The translations under genes were made by a program, and so were the position numbers. From Breviolum minutum Mf 1.05b.01 (lineage: Eukaryota > Sar > Dinophyceae > Suessiales > Symbiodiniaceae), in the NCBI GenBank assembly GCA_000507305.1, contig DF241598.1, positions 2,614 through 66,613 of the forward strand: 64,000 nt of DNA, written 5' to 3'. Shown one piece after another: positions 22,671-34,399 of this stretch; the first letter of the stretch is position 1, and each line of letters starts with the position of its first letter. The notes under the pieces are model-generated. The model did no database searches. It was not told the origin of the DNA and saw nothing but the letters and a program-made list of their open reading frames with translations.

Positions 22671-25600
22671 GACCTGGATCGCATCTTAGGTCTCTCCAAT
22701 GCACGACCTGCCGTGGTAGAAGAAGAAGTAGATCAATTCTTGGCCAGTGGACGTGTGTCAGAGGCCAACCTGAAACGCCTCTTGTGCAGAGCAGAAGCGC
22801 GCCTCATCATTGCAGGCGCCCGCTCCGACACAGGCTACTCCGCTGTCACGGCAGGCTCCCTCTCGCAACGCGACCCCCCGAAACCTGTGGCGCCGGCCCA
22901 AGTGCCGCCTGCAGCACCAGCGCCGGCGTCGGCGCGGATGCCGCAACCGGACGACCGGGTGTCAGCTGAGGAGCAGCTGCTGAAGTGGTCGCAGGTGGCC
23001 AAGTTGGCGCAAAAGGAGGTCGAGTTGGAAGCCTTGCAGAAGCGGGAAGCCAAGAAAAATGTGCAGACAGAGATTCGAACATATCTTCAACAGCAGATTG
23101 ATGAGAAGAATTCAAAGAAGCAGAGAGCAGCTGAAGCTGAAAAGAAGTTCTGCCACTTGGGCAAAAGAAATCGAAAGAGCAGCCTGGGGTAGCCTGCGCT
23201 TTTTGTGTCCATAGATTTTCCTGCCCTCTCTCTATCTGTTTGATTTGGATTCTGGATATCCATCGGGTATGGCTTGAGTAGCGCTCATAGGCCCTGCAGG
23301 CATCCTAAAACATGCTCGAAAAATAGGACAGGGAGCTGCGTAGACAAAATCACAGACATTTCCGTTTGTTCATGGGCGCCGAATGACAGGGCATGCAACT
23401 TTGCTCACATGTATAGAATTCTAATGACTGATGCATTGAATGTTTTCTGAAAAGAGGTTGCTGCATGTTCCTCCTGAGGTGAGATGCAGGATGCGGAGCT
23501 TGAACGCTGGAAGAGGGACCAGGTACAAAAAGCGGAGGAAAGGCTCCACAAGGCGCTGACCAAAAAACAACCAGATATCATCAGATATCAATGATTTTGA
23601 ATGCTTTTGATGGGAGGATGGACCATCGAAGCGTTGTCGAAGCTATACCACCCATTGTGCCATTCAGTTTTTTTGTTTTTTTTGGTTTGGCAGTGTCTGG
23701 CACTTTTGAAGTGATTTGTTTGGTGATTGGCCACCTTGGAGGTGCAGCAGGTGGTCCGAGACCGTGAAGCACAGGCCGAGGAGGTCTTCAAACGGCGGGA
23801 GGCCGAACGGGAGAAGAAGTTGGATGAAGACAAGTGCTTGGTGCAACGTGCGACCCGGGTCACTTGCCTTGAAGATGTGAAGATTTTTGAAACGACCAAA
23901 AACTTATTGCACATCACATTTTTTTTGGTATTCAATTGTATTCATACAATGTCCCAGGTTCTTTGCCTCGGACTTTGGTTGATTCTCTAAAATCAGGTTT
24001 TAACGTTTAACCCACTTGAGATGATTGGGTGATACGAGATCAGCATGAGATGACAATGCAATACAATATGCCATCAATAGTGACGTGCTTTGGGGTTAAA
24101 TGCGCTGCAAAGTGCTGGAAGGGTCTTGATTCCTTGTACCCACTAGGCTCTAGGCTTGCCATACCTGGCTCGAGTTGGACATCAAGCAGTAGCATGTCAA
24201 ATGTAATAGCACTGGCATTCACCTGCATGGTCTTAGTGGCAGATACAACATGCACCTATAGTTTGCGGATGCATACGTTGATTTCCCAGTACCAACCCAG
24301 CCAAGCGCATGCTTCTCAACACTGCTTTCCGGTCAGAACAGGAGGAATGAGCATGTCTTAAACACTTCAACCTCGTTGGAGTGTTGTTTGTTGCTCTGTT
24401 TATTAGGGGAATTCCATAAAATCTCACCATTCTTAGAAAGTTGCATCAACCGATGAGAGCCACTAAACAGTTGATTTTTGACCAACTTCACCAGCTGAGG
24501 AGATGGAGCTGGAACAACAAGCTGTGGCAGAAAAACGGCATCAGTCACGCTTGGCGCAGGCGGCTTGGATCCTGGAGGCGAATCAGAACAAAAGAAAAGG
24601 CCACGAGGCGCGGCAGATTCGCATCGCTGAGGAGCAACGCATTTTACAGGATTATGCGGAGCCCCTTAACCTGTTTCATTGGGAGGGGGGTGGTTGAGGT
24701 GACGGTTGAGGTTTGGTAGCTTGGGAGTGGGATTAGTTAATCAAAACCTTTTAGGAAGGATGGATTGGATGGAGAGAAGTGCAGTGATTTGGTTCTTTCG
24801 TTTGGCGCAGGATGTAGACGACCTTACTGTAAGGTTCCTGAAGATGCAATCGATATGGTTCCATGTTTGCCCTGCAGCAAACTTGGCCAGCCGAGGCTGA
24901 TGGAAAAGCAAGAGGCACGGCGGAGAGCTGCCAAACCGAAAATCCGGGAACAATCACCTGAAGCGCATCCCCGCGTCAAACGAAAGGGTGAGGAACTCTA
25001 CTATGATGAGGCAGGGACTGGATGGAAAAACCTGTGCAAGGTGATTCTTACCTTCCTCCGAGCCGTTAGGTGGTGTTTTAGAGCAGGTGAGGCCTGAAGG
25101 CTTAGACTTCTTTGACTTTGCAGGCCATTGTGCGGAGGATCCATGAGGAAACACTGGCAAAGGCTGAGCAAGTGGAACTTAGACGCTGGGCTTGTGGACT
25201 TTGGGAGGTGGGCGCAGGTCTTTTCCAGGTTTTCCTGCCAGACTTGCCAACCAAAATAGCTGCATGCGGCCGGAAAGGGAGTAAGATGCGAAGCAACCTG
25301 AAAGGGGAAGCGTCCTGTCGGAAACAGGGGATGAAGAATAGAAAAGACATGACAAGATCAAGATGATGAAAGAATAAAAGAGACAAGAAATAAACGCTTG
25401 TTGTGGTGGGAATTTTGAATCGCAAACGTATTTCAAATGCTGGTTCACAGCCCTGGCAGTCGTCACCAAGGAAAACAAGAGCGGTTGAAGAGAGAGAGGC
25501 ACCAGAACCAAGAGTTCCTCTCCCAACAGATTCTTAGATGCAAACCTGGTTGGGTGCTTCTGGCCTGGGTCAAACTTGGTCCAGAGAAATTCGTGGGGCA

Positions 25601-27094
25601 TGGCAGGGAAACTGTGAATAAGAGTGATGCTCACGAATTGCCAAACATCTGTGGCTGTGTGCCAACATCTAAACAAAATTTCCTCATCTCTTGGGCCGTG
25701 TGAATGATCTTCAACAGCCTTTTTGCTTTTGTGATTCTTTCCGTGGCCTTCCTCACTCAGAAAAGCCCTTTTCTCATCATTTTGAGCTGAGCCGATGTGA
25801 TCATCAGGATTGCGGAACGGAATCAGCAGAAACGCAGCGTCTTGGAGCAAAAGGGTGGGCAAAAGACTGCAGCTCAACAAGCTGCAGATGAAGCCCGACA
25901 AACAGAAAAGCGGCGGGCGCAGGAGCGGAGGGCGAGGCTGGTGAAGCCGATCTGTGCAGCTGTAAATGACATGGTTTTTGGTGAGATCCACTTCGTGTTT
26001 TGGTTCAGTCCATGTTGTTCGAAACACAGCACGCAAGTTTTGCTGGCAGGTATTTACAAAACCGACTGGAACTTGAAGGTCAGATGTCCAGCAAGTCCAA
26101 GCATAAGCTGCAAGAAGATGAAATGAGCCGAGCAGAGACTTCCCTGCCTTGAGAAAGGTGTGCTCAACATTTTTTTCTCCGTGTTTGGAGCTTTATCACC
26201 CATAAAATCATAAACTCCATGCTTCTAGGCCAGCTCGTTTGCGTGCAAATTTGCTGCAATCACCTGCCAAGGAGAAGGCCATCAATCGACGCTATGTCAT
26301 TGAAACCTTTCACAAGACCTCTGAGGGTCTCAGCCCACGGGAGGAAGGCATCTCAACAGTGAAACAAGCTGAAGGTCAGAGGGATCCACACAAGTCAGGT
26401 GGAAAAGCGTAACTCAAGAAATTGTGATGCGCACATTACTTAACCACAAACAAATTTCCAGAGAATCTAGAGTGATCAGTATTGCAACGCTTTTTCATTT
26501 TCTCTTTTCCCAAGATAGAGTTCGCAGTGCAAGTTAAGAGTCGCGACCAATGAAGCCGGGAGATTTAGCTGCTGCAGCTGGCAAGTAGACCAACTAGTTA
26601 CGCCCTCAATAAGCCGTTGAGGGCAAGAGGCAGTGCTGAAACATGAGCGCTGGAAAATGTGCCCTAGCAGTTTTAGCCACAGTTGGCGTTGGAATACCAT
26701 TTTTCAACCTGGATGACGCGATGTCCCCGGACAGGGGGTGGATCTGCATCCATCCGGATGGATAGTTTTCCCTGAATGATTTGCCCAATAGTTTTGTGAG
26801 TTCCAGCAATTTTGTCCAAAGTTTATATAGCCAAATGTCTGGGATTGTTGGAACAATTATGTTTTTATCCTTCCTTCAAGTCTTTGCATTGCAGCCTCCT
26901 GCAATCGCCTGAGGTTCCTGCGTCATGATATGTCACCGCCCACAACGCCTCCAGGGAATCGCACCACCTGGAGCAGAGGCAATGGTAGCAAGGATGAGGC
27001 GGAATGGACCGGGAAGGTCTTTGAAGGACAACCATTTGCAAAGAGAGATTGGATGGCACAAACCGGAAGATCGCACAGAGGATCTACCACATGA
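22671..27094 (+). CDS. Long charged coiled-coil protein, at least 11 exons
   Basis: Exons: 22671-about 23145, 23490-23552, 23742-23828, 24500-about 24650, about 24894-24950, 25124-25207, about 25471-25530, 25808-25936, 26050-26131, about 26229-26368 and about 26893-27094 (stop 27092-27094). All but the ends are rich in Glu, Lys, Arg, Gln and Ala with heptad character: DAELERWKRDQVQKAEERLH, REAQAEEVFKRREAEREKKL, QQAADEARQTEKRRAQERRA. Joins such as GCGAG|GC...AG|GTATTT (25936/26050) are in phase. A globular N-terminal part (LDRILGLSNARPAVVEEEVD) precedes a Pro/Ala-rich linker near 22880-22930. The C-terminus is polar (SPPTTPPGNRTTWSRGNGSK). This composition resembles axonemal or trichohyalin-plectin-like coiled-coil proteins, but I see no diagnostic domain. 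The start codon was not located. Confidence 0.68.
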
Positions 27095-27945
27095 TAGTTT
27101 CAGTTGTGACAATCGTTGCTGCAGGACAAAATGTACTGTGCAAAGTAAATTGCATCCAGCTAAAAAAACCACTTGATTTTCTTAACTGCATGTTGACATA
27201 ATGAGTAGCTTGTAAAGATCCTTTAACATACAGAAATATGAAATCATATATTCCACTGACACGCAACGCCCTACCTCAGGGACAGACTTTGGCAGAGAGA
27301 CATATCACAGAAACGACCAAGTAAGCTGTCCCTGGAGTCCCCTCCAGGCCAACATGAGCATGAGCAATCCCAGTGATGTCACGGGCACCTGAACCCGAGA
27401 AAGCAATGGTCGAAATGGCTTGGTACCGGAGATGGTCATGATGGTAGAAACAAAGCAAGCCATTTGGAATAAGAGTAGTTGAATGGAATTTTAAGGTAAA
27501 GAATGGAGAAGGCAAACTTGATAAAATTGGATGCTGGAGAATCTCGAGAAGGCAGTGACATGAAAATATTCCATATTCAGAAATTCAACTCCAGTCCTTT
27601 GTCCCAATCTCTGGGTTCAAACCATCTTGTATCTAGGGTCACAAGGCTGCATTCCATCCATTTGGGATGTCACCGGACCCGAATTGTAGGAGGTTATTGT
27701 CTCACCGGCTTGAATTCAGGATCCGTTGTGCTGGCCCGGCGGGAGCCTACTTGAATAAACAAACAACACGCGGGATGAATTCTAGTGACCTCTGTCTGCA
27801 TGGCAGAAATTCTTCGCAGAACTCGCAAGCTCATTTGAGTTTCGTATGTCTCGTAATTTGGAAGTGGGATAACTTGTCTTGTCATTGCAGCACATGCCAC
27901 CTCCTTTTTGCCATCTTCCCTAAATGGCCCACGTACGGGTGAAGC
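27095..27945. other. Interval between gene F and the 27946 exon
   Basis: No + strand exon was recognised. On the - strand around 27300-27515, frames read hydrophobic or coding-like stretches, but they lack partners and would oppose the direction of every firm gene. CATTGCAG at 27886-27893 is a possible trans-splice acceptor for the next exon. Confidence 0.45.
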
Positions 27946-28065
27946 ATGGCCATCCACAAGCTTCTCAACTCACATGTTGAGTTGTGCAATGCCACGGGTG
28001 AAGTGAGCGACATTGAACTTCGGGTTTTCGTGCCGCGAGTGGACACTAAGCCCAGACATCGATGA
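27946..28065 (+). CDS. Candidate first exon, 39 codons
   Basis: The ATG at 27946 has an in-frame TGA two codons upstream. It opens a frame reading MAIHKLLNSHVELCNATGEV and continuing to a TGA at 28063. Codon usage looks coding. A GC donor at GACACTAA|GCCC (near 28049) could end it as an exon. It might be the first exon of the bestrophin gene 1.3 kb downstream or a separate small gene; neither can be shown from sequence alone. Confidence 0.35.
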   Translation: MAIHKLLNSHVELCNATGEVSDIELRVFVPRVDTKPRHR

Positions 28066-29348
28066 AGGCACTCTTCAAAGGTCAATGTTGACACTTTTTC
28101 CCCGGTGGCATCATTTTCTACACTTCAGCCCCCATAAACAGCAAGAAAATAAGACACCTGTCACCTGTCCGCAAGATGATACTTTTTTGTTCAGGAAGTG
28201 GCCAAGGGCATCGCTAAATGCACAAAAGTGAACATGCACATTAATATAGTATAGCTTTTATTTTTACCCTCTCGGAAAATACTGAACGCAGTTGCAAGGG
28301 GCAGGACGTTGTTCATGGACATTCGTGTCCAAATCAGATTGAGTGGATCTCAGTCGAAAAAGACATGGGGAAGAGGTTTGGGTGATGAAGGGCGGAACGA
28401 ATTCTTTGTGGTGTTTCGTGGAGGTTGCCTCATTGAGCAAATCACTTGAGATACATTTCACACCGCTCTTTTCCCCCCTCTCCCGCTTCTAATGACTGAA
28501 CTTGAATGTTACCAAATCAAGCATTGCCGGGTTTTCTAGACCTCTCATGGCCGTGGGCCCATTTTTGCTCGAGGGCTTTGCCCAGAAGCCTGATAGTTTT
28601 AAAGTGGGCCGTTTCTTATGACATGAGGAAGGAATATCCCTGACAAAGACGATATGCATCTCTCAGCCTGTTTTTGTCAGAACTTTGAAACAGTGCAAGA
28701 AGTTCCAAGTCCATTGCAGCAAGAATGAATGGTCTCAAAGGTGTACACTTACCAGCCAACAAAATCAATCCTTTAGACTTTAGACTTTACTCAGGTTTTT
28801 TCAATACTACCCACATCTGCAAAGATATGATTCCAAAAAATTGCTGTGTTTCTGTCTGAATGATCTACGAGTTCTGGTCGAACTCGTGGCCATGGTCCTG
28901 GCCTTTTCGCGGCTTCGAAGTCAGATCAGCCTCACAGCATTGTTCCACTTGAATGGCAGCTACAAATTTGCTTATGAAGAACATGGGTTTGAATATTTTT
29001 ATTTTTGTCATTTTGTTGAATACAGATTATAATTTGCAGTAGTTGTAGCTTGTTTTTGAAGGATTCTGTTGGATTCGCTTAGGGATACAGTGATAGCGTT
29101 GATGAAGCCTCAAAGTACCATACACCAAGCTCTGAAAAACGGGAACTTGGACAAGTTGTGCATAAATCATTTTGTCAAGACTTATCAACCGGCACATTGC
29201 GTCCAAGTATCTTGAAATATCTGGGGGAGATGCTGTGGGATACATGATGCAAATGATCAAGGGACAGATTGTCAATTCATTCCAGTTTTGCAACGTGTTT
29301 CTTGCTCCTTGTGGTGGCACTCCCAATTGTTAAACTGCGGTGTGACAG
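28066..29348. other. Interval before the bestrophin exons
   Basis: Apart from the relict-SL candidate, one frame over about 28860-28960 reads RVLVELVAMVLAFSRLRSQI and could be an exon. It has no motif and its splice sites are unclear. Confidence 0.35.
28551..28573 (+). other. Candidate relict spliced-leader sequence
   Basis: The 23 bases begin CCGTGGGCCC and end GCTCGAG. They align along their whole length with the dinoflagellate SL, which begins CCGTAGCCATTTT and ends GGCTCAAG, with a few changes. Such relicts mark places where a processed, trans-spliced mRNA was copied back into the genome. It lies about 0.8 kb before the first firm bestrophin exon. Confidence 0.4.
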
Positions 29349-32300
29349 CGTCGAAGGCAGCGTCTTTCCTTTCGCAACCAAAGTCGCGTTGCCATGTGCT
29401 GCCGCACCTTGTCGCCAGAAACGGTGCTCATGGTGCCGGTGGTAGAGATCAACATAGTGCATGGGGTAGGTTTAAGGCGGACTTTGTCATTGAAATAAAC
29501 AGATGAACAGATGTCGTGTGATACCTCAAATTTCTGAGAGTTGCAATTATCATAAGTACTTTTCTACGCCAATATCTACACCACTTCTATCCCAGGGCGC
29601 ACCTGCCTTGCTTTCTTGTGACACTTAGTACCGGCTCCAGCGGCCCATCCCTGCCGTTGTCGTTTCAACCGTTTCGTGGCCTAGGTGGCCTTCGTATTCA
29701 AGCTGGCACAGGTGGAGAAGTGGCCTACCTTATGCGAAGCCTTGGACCGAGCTGCCATGGACTCCACGGTGTACAATGCGTTCTCCACACTTTTGGGGAG
29801 TCTTGGTATGTCAGTCATAACACTGGACCTTGTTATCCAGTATTTTGTATTTTGTAAGGGGGAGGCAAGCAAGGCAAGTGTTGTTAAAAAGTTGTCAAAT
29901 ATGTTTGCTTTTGGATCAACTTCTTTTTTGTAGAAAGGCATGGTTGCATGGTCAGACGCTCCCAGGATTTTGGTGGTCTTCAGGACCGGCCAAGCCTATA
30001 ATCGCTTCTGGGATGGCAGCACTTTGACACATCAGATGCGAGGAGATTGGTTCGATGCTGCGAGTAGCATCATTTCCTTCACCAGGAGCGAGTAGTCATT
30101 TCCGGGTGAACTTGATTCTTGTTGATTAATTTCTGACCAACTCCGGTTGTTGATAATCTGTAAATTTCCATCAACAGCTTCTTATGCAACAAACGTGTCA
30201 ATATGATGGGATAGATATCTTTGAATACATTCCAAAAATATTTCATGACCAACCAATGTCTTGAGGGGCAAACACTGCAGGACCTCCAAGGCCGATAGCG
30301 TCAAACTCTGGGAATTTCGTCAGATCGTGGTGCGCCTATTCAGTGTCTTGAAGTCAAGGTTTTGAAGACCTAAAGGTGGAGGGTTGAAGGCAGTTCTGGG
30401 AAATGATTCGTTTGTTGAGTTTGCCGCATTAGATCCAATGTTCTTGCCCATTTTCCTTAGATGAAGAGACCCAAATATCACAACATATCCCCTTTTTTTG
30501 GGTTCTGGGTGCTTTGGGGTATAGATGGCGGTGAAGCAGCGAATCTTTTGGATGCGATCTTCTGGGTCTCGCTGAGGTATGTTACATGCTTTGAGCTTGG
30601 CAGAACTTGAAGATGATGATGACCATGATGACGAGCGCTGGGCCTATCGTTTAAGCACCTGAGCATGCATCTGTGTACCGTCCAGATGCTGCATCGGTTA
30701 TATGACCATGAACTCGTGTCCTTGCTATTTTGGTAGCAAGTTCCAATATTTGAGCCATTGTGCAAATCTTTTGGATTTGGCCATTCCTAGTCTAGGACTG
30801 CGTATGAATATGTCTTTATTGATCTTTATTGATTTATTTTTTTCATGAATAAAGACCGAATACTGCATATATAGATCTTTTTGGGCACAGCATGCAATGC
30901 GAATAAATTCTATTCTATTGTATCATTTTATATCATATGATATTATATTCATTTGATATTTATATTGAAATCATTGGAGGCAGAAGGCCTGCCGTGTGTG
31001 ACATCCAACCAAAGACACCAGATGATGTGCATTGGCAAAAGCCGAGAGGTCATTCCAACAAATTTGCAGCGTTTTCTTCCAAGGAGTCATTGATGGTGTT
31101 GGCATTGATGTGGAATCCTTGAGAGCCTTAAAGAAGGCAGAGTGTAAAGTGGAATTGGTGTTCCACTGGATCCAGTCAATTGTTGTCACTAGCATCTTGG
31201 CCTTCCTTTTTGTGTCGTTGGGTGTGATGCGGAAAATTCGCAAGTCACCTGTAACACCATCAACTGACATCAGGGGTGTACGGTTGTTAGTTGGAGTCCC
31301 AGTGAAAGCTTTTGAGCTGGAGCTTCGACACACGAGGTATTGATTGTGGGATTATGTCTGCACCCTCACCGATCCTCACGAGAGCATACAGTGAATTGGC
31401 TAGTGGAGTCTCGGCGCATGATTGATGACCTTTCAAAAGTGTGGAAGGTTGTGGAACATGGTTGGTTAGAGTGGCATGACTGCTAATTATTGAAAAAGAA
31501 TGGTTCCTTGTTGCGCTTCCTTCTTGTTCCACCTTTTGTGTTTGCATTTTCTACTGCGGCCAGCGAGGCATGGTGAAGTTTCATGATTGTTTGAAGATTG
31601 CGCGGATAGCCGTGCCCTTTCCATACTCTCAGGCGAGGTGGGTGTATTCAGTCGGTGACACACCTGATAAATCAGTATAGGAAAGGTTATACGAGCATTT
31701 TGCTCACATGCACTGCCTAATATGTGTCTGTATATACTTTAATCATTGATATATACACATATTGTTGGTATGTATCATGTATCCCAATGCAGATATATTG
31801 TGTATTATATTGATTATTGTATCTATTGATACCTTGTATGTAAATGTATGTCAATGTGTGTGTATATATGTGTGCAAATAAACCACAGACGTCTATGTAC
31901 ATGCATGAAGCAATGATACACTTCGAGGATGGGTTTACTGTAGCGGCTGGAGAGTTATTTGGGGTTATTATAGATTGTTTCATGATCCTTATGAATGGTG
32001 TTGGGTTCTATGCTTGGAGACCTCTTCAGGGGGATTGACAGAGTTGGGAAGGGAGTTTGGAGCCAGCACAACTCTGTCGCAGTGAGCAAAAGAGGTTATG
32101 AGTTCATACCGGTCCTGTCAAACGTGCATTCCCTGAGTTTCTTTGAGAAACATGAATCTTTGTCATGGAACTTGGACATTGGCTTGTTTAGAGTTTAGGC
32201 ATCCTTTTTGTTGTTCCAACATTGGCATCCATTTGTTCTTTCCAGGCCACCCTCATGTTGCTGGTCATCCACTGGTTGATGACGCCTTTCATGATGACGT

Positions 32301-34399
32301 TGGGGACCGAAAGTCCAACGGTTTGCTGCGACCTGTTTGCAGAGCAGGAGCTCCAACATAGCAAGTGGGGAGATTTCAGTTTTAGCAGATTTGCTAGAAA
32401 TATGGAGCACTGGCACTTGGATATCATTCACCTGTTGGAATATTATTTTGTTTACTGTATGGATTTGGGGTGACTCTGCCAAATTCTGGGCCCCACTTCC
32501 CCTTTCACAGCGTAAACATTTCAATGATCCCTGAGGTATTTTTACATTTGTGACGGTTTTTATCCTCTGGGTTTTGCATTCCATTTCCATCGAGCTGGAG
32601 AATCCATTTGGTGCAGATGCGAATGACCTGGATGTACACGTGACTTGGAGAAGTGCCGCCATCGACTTCTAGGGCTTTCTGGGTTGTTTCATGACAAATT
32701 TTAAGAGTCCTATAAAGAAGGTTAGGCAGGATGGAATAGCACAAGAAACCAATATGTTTTTTTCCCATAGGGCAAAGGACTGAAACCTGGAATTGGCAGA
32801 CTCAGACTTTTTCCAGGGTTGGGAATACGGCGAATACGGTCTATGGTCACATAGGATACTGTTGTGTATCAGTTGGCTTCTTTGAATCCTTTCTTTACAT
32901 TTAAAGGGCTTTGCAGCCACCTTGACCGAGGATATGCAGCATGACATGAACAACCGGCTGCTGCTCTTGTTGGATCCCATTTCTGCCCGAATGCCAAAGC
33001 TCTCTGGCAACGAAGTGATGGATCATGTCCCTTGTCCTCTTAAGTCCCAAGTGGCAACATTTTTGCCACGGAGCTTGGGAAACAGTGCCATCTCTCAAGG
33101 AATCGGAAACCTTGAAATCAGGGACCAGAGTCAGGTGGGAGGTTGGGGGATTGGCTTATATAGCCCAGGAGTTGCTGCTGGATATGGAGAGGAATCGAGA
33201 AATGCCAGCTTTTGACACCATGTGGAAGAACCTTGCCCAAGAAGTGGAACAAGGCCATGGCCTCCAGGATGGCACTGAGGTATTGCCTTTCCATGTAAAA
33301 ACCATGCAAGTTGGGTATCTCTTTATCATCCTTCATCTTGAAACTGTTCGAAAACTACCAGTTTTCGGGTCCTTCATCCACCCATTTCGACAGGTGGTGA
33401 CCTGAAACGCGGCCGGCGCAGCAGTACACATCTCCGGCGTGGGAGCTTCGTGGCGCGGAAGTCCTCCAGCCAGGCGTGGGGGAATCTGCTTTCCTGTTAC
33501 CAGATGGTCTATTGAAAAAGTTATCTTTGTTGGATTGTTGGCCCCCCCTTTTTTGGGGACACATCATGAAATTGTTTTAGAAGTCCTTTCATTTTGCAGG
33601 AAGCTCTGATGGCATAGGATAAATGCATAGAAAAGACAGTTCATTGTATATTTCCCCGCAATGTTTGCACACGGGTTCTACTGGGTAATGGTGCCAGTGC
33701 AAGGCTTGGCCTTTCGAGATCCCTAAACGGTCCTTCACTATTTTTGCGACGAAAGGAAGGTTTGATCAGCAACTTATGGTTGTTCTGTGCCTTAAAAGGC
33801 TGGGATTCCTTGATGTAGGGAAACATAAGCCTTAAAGACTTAGGCAGGTGTAGCCTAGGGGGATCAGTGGTAATGCCATTTTTACTAGTTCTCCGACTTT
33901 CCTCTTTGTGCGCAGATTTCACTGAACACCTACATGGGCAAAGTTCAAGATGTCAAGACCTACAAATCCGGCGCCTTGGAAGCATCGCAAATTACACAGG
34001 AATGACACCCATGGCACTGGTTCAGTCATGTGGGGCCATCCAAACACAAGCGCTGAGACAGTCCTGTGGCCGAAACAGTTTCATATCGCAAAGTGTCCCA
34101 CGCGTGCCGAGCAGTAGCGCAATTTTTTGGATTGTCATGTTCCTGTTTGTATGCAGGCATGTTTCACGTGAGAAGCAGAGGCTCGTTGGGAAACGTCAAT
34201 GCTTCATCGTTTTCATCCAGAGTGTTTAGCCATTTCGTTGGCAGTACCATCGCAGGCTCCCCAGGCTCCCGCAGCCAAGATCTTGGAAGCACTGGCAGCG
34301 AGAAGTCCATGGACAAGATGGCAAGTACAAGAACTGAAGTGGCGTCGTAGCAACCAGGAAACAGTCAGAAAGAGATTTTTCCCTTCAGCGAGTAGCAAA
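29349..34399 (+). CDS. Bestrophin-type anion channel, at least 13 exons
   Basis: A membrane chloride/bicarbonate channel of the bestrophin family. Exons: 29349-about 29403, 29685-29805, 29938-30085, 30281-30342, 30577-30648, 31084-31191, 31337-31405, 31568-31632, 32246-32369, 32536-about 32652, 32917-33006, 33394-33473, 33916 onward, and a last exon near 34249-34350/34399. Family landmarks in order: GSVFPFATKVALPCAA; ILVVFRTGQAYNRFWDG; MRGDWFDAASSIISFTR; LWEFRQIVVRLFSMLHALSL; GIDVESLRALKKAECKVELV; PSPILTRAYSELASG; VPFPYSQATLMLLVIHWLM; ISIELENPFGADANDLD; MQHDMNNRLLLLLDP. The NPFGxDxND stretch corresponds to the calcium-clasp region of animal bestrophins. An extra acidic run (DDDDHDDE) follows HALSLAELE. 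Donors are mixed GT, GC and GA. The tail is basic and Ser-rich (GGDLKRGRRSSTHLRRGSF). The start codon and the frame of the last exon are uncertain. Confidence 0.85.

Noticed and set aside
25179-26036. 285-codon minus-strand frame, the longest in the window
   Set aside because: It lies antisense to charged coiled-coil exons of gene F. Such Glu/Lys-rich coding often leaves Leu/Phe/Ser-rich open frames on the other strand.
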